Source: Alphaproteobacteria bacterium
Lineage (GTDB): Bacteria; Pseudomonadota; Alphaproteobacteria; RF32; CAG-239
Direction of reading: 5' to 3'
Length of the DNA: 11,076 nucleotides
Assembly: GCA_024408895.1 (NCBI GenBank)
Contig: JAKSUO010000032.1
Location: 1 to 11,076, forward strand
The position numbers and the translations under genes were made by a program. Of the stretch, positions 8,801-11,076 are shown piece after piece. The notes below the pieces were generated by a model. That model ran no database searches and had not been told where the DNA came from. It worked only from the letters and a program-made list of their open reading frames with translations. Position 1 is the stretch's first letter. Every line of letters begins with the position of its first letter.

Positions 8801-8981
8801 GACCATAGTGCGGTGTACCGTTAGCAAACGGCGGTCCGTCATAAAAAACAAACTCGGCAGCGCCATCACGATTATGCACCGATTTTTCAAATGTATTATC
8901 TTGTTCCCAAAACTTTAAAACTTCTTTTTCTAATTCTACAAAGTCAGGCTTTGCCTTCACTTCAGCATAATATTTTGTCAT
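5892..8981 (-). CDS. ileS: Isoleucyl-tRNA synthetase, type 2 (eukaryote-like, IleS2)
   Basis: IleS charges tRNA-Ile with isoleucine in the cytoplasm. At 1029 residues it is full length. The HIGH motif is HYGH at 58-61 in PPFANGTPHYGH. The CP1 editing domain is present (TTTPWTLPSNL at 225-235, GTGVVHIAPGFGQDDF at 317-332). The second ATP-binding motif is KLSKR at 601-605, followed by LKNYPDP. The KxSKRxKNYPDP pattern, the lack of a C-terminal zinc-finger Cys cluster and the total length point to the type 2 class, shared with eukaryotes, Rickettsia and MupA, rather than the E. coli type. Type 2 enzymes are generally insensitive to mupirocin; this is family knowledge, not shown here. The gene stands alone, with its own promoter and an approximately 150-nt leader that may encode an Ile-rich peptide, and ends at the shared terminator. 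The AGGG about 9 nt upstream is the better Shine-Dalgarno; AAAGG touches the ATG too closely. Confidence 0.97.
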   Translation of the reverse strand: MTKYYAEVKAKPDFVELEKEVLKFWEQDNTFEKSVHNRDGAAEFVFYDGPPFANGTPHYGHIMVSYVKDVVARFQTMNGKKVERRLGWDCHGLPAEMSAEKQLGVSGRKQIEAYGVEKFNDFCRADVLKYSGIWVDMFKRIGRWVDFNNDYKTMNLPFMESVIHNFKDLYDKGLVYEDYRVLPYSWAAETPLSNFEVNLGYRDKTDNAITVMFKLSDGRKILVWTTTPWTLPSNLMLAVGKDIDYVVMEEDGQQYIIAKARLGSYKKQLEHASQVGEMKGADLIGMSYEPMFPYFAHLKEKGAFKVLSGEFVSTEDGTGVVHIAPGFGQDDFEACRAYDENFPVVCPVDEAGKFTGEVADYAGQQVFDTNEPIMQWLKQNGILVKKEQYTHTYPYCWRTDTPLIYKAMSSWFVRVTDFRDEMVKNNQQINWIPGHIKDGRFGKWLEGARDWSISRNRFWGTPIPVWKSDNPQFPRVDVFGSIAEIKEKTSFTVDNLHKPYIDDVVYPNPDDPSGQTMMRRVSDVFDCWFESGSMPYAQIHYPFENKEWFENHFPADFIVEAMDQTRGWFYTLMVLSTALHNRPAFKNCICTGLLMAEGGQKLSKRLKNYPDPNEILDTIGSEALRWFLVSSPVLKGGNVAVDKEGKEIAKVARAAMIPLWNAFYFFTLYANAEDYKAKEITSSSETIDQYILSKLKLLAQKVKHGLETYDISEACVAISNFMEILNNWYIRRTRERFWKGDEKAFDTLYTVLVNVAKISAPLMPFICEYIYKNLTGEESVHLCDYPTLEQIKSDESLMNDMDFVQDLCSTGKFIREEKNLRNRLPLAGLTLVGATLSPAYQEIVKDELNVKEVKFDDNLANYATKNVYLYTPLLGKTLGKDMGAVMAAYKQGNWTLNEDNTLSIGGQTLSSELFEVRLDMKDGVAGQAFDSNKAVLLLDTNVTDELKREGMARDFVRMIQTLRKDKDFDISDRIELSYQTADTELAKALSENEKYIAEQVLATKVLPNCVAGTEGEIDGIAVTYDAKVA

Positions 8982-9134
8982 ACCTTTATACCCTAAAAAC
9001 TGATAGATTGTTTATGAAATGATTTAATTAAGAAATGATATATTTAAAAGATGCCGCAATCCCCTAAGGGATAATATTAATTATGATATGTATGTAAAAA
9101 CGTTTCATCTTTTTTCTCATTGAATCCAAACTTG
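8982..9134 (-). promoter_or_regulatory. Long ileS mRNA leader, candidate attenuator
   Basis: From the predicted transcription start near 9134 to the ileS ATG the leader is about 153 nt, long for a single housekeeping gene. It contains a short Ile-rich reading frame (9064-9120). Its stop codon sits in the loop of a small hairpin, ATCCC paired with GGGAT (9072-9068 with 9063-9059). A possible long-range pairing joins AAAAGATG (9113-9106, early in the peptide frame) with CATCTTTT (9053-9046). Translation of the peptide would compete with both structures. I do not see a classical GC-rich terminator stem with a clean U-tract, nor the T-box signature. Regulation by termination, if real, may be Rho-dependent, or control may act at ileS translation. 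This is inference. Confidence 0.4.
9064..9120 (-). CDS. Putative ileS leader peptide, isoleucine-rich
   Basis: An 18-codon frame on the minus strand reads MRKKMKRFYIHIIINIIP and stops at TAG. Isoleucines are at residues 10, 12, 13, 14, 16 and 17, six of the last nine, using all three Ile codons. The ATG lies about 14 nt after the predicted transcription start, with a weak GGA-type ribosome site 4 nt upstream (TTTGGATTCA). A ribosome short of charged tRNA-Ile would stall just before the hairpin that contains the stop codon. This layout resembles leader peptides of attenuated operons such as pheM-pheST and ivbL-ilvB. AT-rich DNA yields Ile codons by chance (roughly one in ten), so the call is tentative. 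Confidence 0.45.
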   Translation of the reverse strand: MRKKMKRFYIHIIINIIP

Positions 9135-9140
9135 TTGTAA

Positions 9141-9167
9141 ATTATACCATCTTTTGTAAAACGTCAA
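9141..9167 (-). promoter_or_regulatory. Sigma70-type promoter of ileS with extended -10
   Basis: On the minus strand TTGACG (9167-9162) is followed after 15 nt by a perfect TATAAT (9146-9141), which is preceded by TGG to make an extended -10 (TGnTATAAT). The short spacer is offset by the extended -10. The predicted start is near 9134. Confidence 0.75.
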
Positions 9168-9174
9168 TAGGGTT

Positions 9175-9203
9175 TTGACTTTAAATAATTAAAGAATTAA
9201 AAT
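9175..9203 (+). promoter_or_regulatory. Sigma70-type promoter of the TPR-methyltransferase gene
   Basis: TTGACT (9175-9180), a 17-nt spacer and TAAAAT (9198-9203) form a good promoter. The start is predicted near 9210, so the leader is very short, about 10 nt, and the TAGG at 9212-9215 may be close to the 5' end. The -35 box lies 7 bp from the opposing ileS -35. Confidence 0.65.
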
Positions 9204-9220
9204 GATTGCGGTAGGTAAAA

Positions 9221-10957
9221 ATGTCATATCAAATCATGTTTCAAAAAGCCGTTGAATTGCAGCAAAACGGTGCTTTAAACGAAGCCGAACAATTGTATCG
9301 GCAAATTTTAGAAACGGCACCGAATAATGCTGATGTTTTAAATATGCTCGGGTTGATTGCTCAAACGAAAGGTTTGCATGAAGAAGCCGTAACATATTTC
9401 TATAAAGCGGCAAACGTAGCACCAAACCATTTTCCGATTTATTTTAACTTAGCGATATCCCTCGGTGCATGCCAAAAATATACCGAAGCGGCAGAAGCCT
9501 ACCGAAAAGTTATTCATCTTAATCCGCAATGCAAAGAAGCTTTCTACGGGTTGGGAAATTTAGACTGGCAACAACATAATCTCAATGATGCCGCTGAAAA
9601 TTTTGCGCAAGCACTGAAAATTGACGCAAGCTATCTTGAAGCGCAAACAAATTTAGCCGAAATCAAGAATGATACGGAACAGCTGAAAAAAATCGCCTTA
9701 AATAATCCGACAGCTCAATATTATCTTGGGCGACGTGCTTTTAACGCCCGCGATTTTACCGTGGCGAAAAAGTATCTTTCGCAGGCCGACACTTTGTTGG
9801 AAAGCGATGAAATCAAATCTATGCTTGGGGAAACTTTATCTGCGCTCGGTGAAAAAGAATCGGCTCTCAAATTGTTCTACAAAGCCGAAAACATCAATCC
9901 TTATAACTTTACGGCTCTCATCAATATCGCTGACTTAGAAGCTGAGAATAAAAATTTCACCATTGCCGAAACATACTATAAAAAAGCAATAGCCCTGAAT
10001 TGCAACGACTCGCGCGCTCACGCCAATTATGCTGAAATGCTTGACCGGTGCCATCGCACTCTGGAGGCTTTGGAAGAGTATCGGCAGGCCGTTATCATTT
10101 CACCGCAAATGCCGGAACTATCTTATAACTTGTCTATGATTTTGAAATCAATGGAAGAATATGAACAGGCACTGGACTTGATGTTTCACGCTTTTTATCT
10201 GTCATCCGAACACAGCGATTGGAGCTTAAATATTGCCGAAACTCTGGTTCTTTTGAACGACAGCGCGCCTGAAAAGGCCAAAAAAATCTGCGAAAACTGG
10301 TATAAAAAAATGCCAGATAATATTGTGGTTCAACATTTATGGGCATCACTTAATCACCACGCGCTTGCCGAGGACTCTGCCTATAATCGTTTATTATTTG
10401 ACACTTTTGCACCTACTTATGAAGAAACTTTGAAAAATATTAATTATCAAGTTGCGGATAAAATTGCCGAATTATATGCGCCGTTTAACGGAACGATTTT
10501 AGACTTGGGCTGCGGAACCGGACTGCTTGGTGCCAAAATTAAAACAAAACACAATCAAATACACGGTGTTGATATATCTCCAAAAATGCTTGAATCGGCA
10601 CATTCAAAAAACATATACACCGAATTGACCGAGCAAGATATTGTACAATATTTGCAAGCAGAACATCCAACGTTTGATTACATTATTGCCGCGGATGTCT
10701 TTTGTTATTTCGGCGACTTAACAAATATTTTCAATCTTTGCCATCCGTATCCGCTGATTTTTTCGGTAGAAACCGACGAAAATATACAAACTTTTGAGTT
10801 GCAGGCCAACGGCCGTTATAAGCACAATCTAAATCATTTGACAACTTTGCTACGAAATAGCGGTTACAATACTATTGAAGCAACGAAAACTGTTTTAAGG
10901 ACGGAGCATAAAACCGAAGTCATCGGCCATATCTTGCGCTGCACGCATATTGTCTAA
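9221..10957 (+). CDS. TPR-repeat protein fused to a class I SAM-dependent methyltransferase
   Basis: The first 335 residues or so are tandem tetratricopeptide repeats, at least eight 34-residue helix-turn-helix units (for example 2-35, 36-69, 70-103, 104-137, 196-229, 230-263, 264-297 and 298-331), with the usual A-x-x-x-Y/L-x-x-A-L-x-x-x-P pattern. A linker of further helices leads to a class I methyltransferase fold from about 390. FDTFAPTYEETL at 393-404 is the helix before the SAM fold, LDLGCGTG at 427-434 is motif I, GVDISPKMLE at 449-458 carries the acidic ribose-binding Asp451, and the DYIIAADVFCY segment (486-496) matches motif IV. The arrangement matches the TPR-containing methyltransferases of COG4976; their substrates are largely unknown, and small-molecule and protein targets are both possible. 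There is no signal peptide or membrane segment, so it is probably cytoplasmic. TAGG lies 5 nt before the ATG. Its last 63 bp overlap a convergent reading frame. Confidence 0.85.
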   Translation: MSYQIMFQKAVELQQNGALNEAEQLYRQILETAPNNADVLNMLGLIAQTKGLHEEAVTYFYKAANVAPNHFPIYFNLAISLGACQKYTEAAEAYRKVIHLNPQCKEAFYGLGNLDWQQHNLNDAAENFAQALKIDASYLEAQTNLAEIKNDTEQLKKIALNNPTAQYYLGRRAFNARDFTVAKKYLSQADTLLESDEIKSMLGETLSALGEKESALKLFYKAENINPYNFTALINIADLEAENKNFTIAETYYKKAIALNCNDSRAHANYAEMLDRCHRTLEALEEYRQAVIISPQMPELSYNLSMILKSMEEYEQALDLMFHAFYLSSEHSDWSLNIAETLVLLNDSAPEKAKKICENWYKKMPDNIVVQHLWASLNHHALAEDSAYNRLLFDTFAPTYEETLKNINYQVADKIAELYAPFNGTILDLGCGTGLLGAKIKTKHNQIHGVDISPKMLESAHSKNIYTELTEQDIVQYLQAEHPTFDYIIAADVFCYFGDLTNIFNLCHPYPLIFSVETDENIQTFELQANGRYKHNLNHLTTLLRNSGYNTIEATKTVLRTEHKTEVIGHILRCTHIV

Positions 10958-11076
10958 CATTTCCCGCTCTTTGCGTTTGATCTGGCTGCGAACTTCATCA
11001 CTGCGATCTCTTACAACTTTATACAAGTATCCCGAGAAATTGCCTACCTTTTTCAGCGGATATATTTGTTTAGGCA
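10895..11076 (-). CDS. 3' end of an unrecognised convergent gene, partial
   Basis: On the minus strand a frame is open from the right edge through 60 codons to TAA at 10895-10897. Its visible end is strongly charged (GYLYKVVRDRSDEVRSQIKR, then KEREMLDNMRAAQDMADDFG, then FMLRP), probably a long amphipathic helix or coiled coil. The codons favour purines, often G, at the first position, and the 119 bp beyond the methyltransferase gene are as GC-rich as the genes, unlike the AT-rich spacers elsewhere, so I judge it coding. I do not recognise the family. It overlaps the methyltransferase gene by 63 bp tail to tail. The exactly complementary plus-strand frame after 10957 is also open, but it has no start and follows a stop. 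Moderate confidence. Confidence 0.45.
   Translation of the reverse strand, partial: PKQIYPLKKVGNFSGYLYKVVRDRSDEVRSQIKRKEREMLDNMRAAQDMADDFGFMLRP

Noticed and set aside
9059..9072. Hairpin ATCCC/GGGAT as a rho-independent terminator
   Set aside because: The stem is only 5 bp and no U-run follows it directly; the T-rich stretch begins more than 10 nt later.
8982..9134. T-box riboswitch upstream of ileS
   Set aside because: T-boxes control ileS in Gram-positives, but I see neither the conserved AGGGTGGNACCGCG-like element nor a strong terminator stem.
9221..10957. TPR protein as an O-GlcNAc transferase (SPINDLY/OGT-type)
   Set aside because: The C-terminal part carries LDLGCGTG and other SAM-methyltransferase motifs, not a GT41 domain.
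10958..11074. Plus-strand continuation of the methyltransferase frame past its TAA
   Set aside because: The frame is open, but it has no start, follows a real stop after a family-like C-terminus, and is the mirror of the better coding minus-strand frame.

Overview
The window looks like a chromosomal stretch of an AT-rich Gram-negative bacterium, most likely an uncultured alphaproteobacterium. The LptF and LptD sequences read like the alphaproteobacterial versions, LptD implies an LPS-bearing outer membrane, and ileS is the eukaryote-like type 2 form also found in Rickettsia. This placement is inferred from motifs remembered for these families; no search was run. I see no insertion sequence, CRISPR array, rRNA, tRNA or phage gene.

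Layout. From about 3660 down to the left edge, three genes run on the minus strand: grpE (chaperone nucleotide-exchange factor), lptF (inner-membrane LPS exporter subunit) and lptD (outer-membrane LPS translocon). lptD overlaps the end of lptF by 11 bp and continues off the left edge. It carries one in-frame TGA at 778-780, although the same frame stays open on both sides. A GT5 glycogen/starch synthase-like gene (3742-5778) runs divergently from grpE and meets ileS (5892-8981, minus) at a strong bidirectional terminator. From a compact back-to-back promoter region at about 9141-9203, ileS runs leftward and a TPR-methyltransferase fusion gene (9221-10957) runs rightward. At the right edge the last 60 codons of an unrecognised minus-strand gene appear to overlap the 3' end of the methyltransferase gene by 63 bp.

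How the genes fit together. lptF and lptD belong to the same LPS transport bridge, but the lptG gene that often lies between them is absent here. The other genes are housekeeping (grpE, ileS), carbon storage (glgA-like) or of unknown target (TPR-methyltransferase), with no single pathway linking them.

Most interesting points. (1) The mRNA leader of ileS can encode an 18-residue peptide with six isoleucines in its last nine codons, just after a strong extended -10 promoter. This would fit an isoleucine-sensing attenuator for isoleucyl-tRNA synthetase. (2) The lone in-frame TGA in lptD, together with exclusive TAA use at every visible gene end, raises three options: a nonsense mutation, a base error, or UGA decoded as an amino acid.
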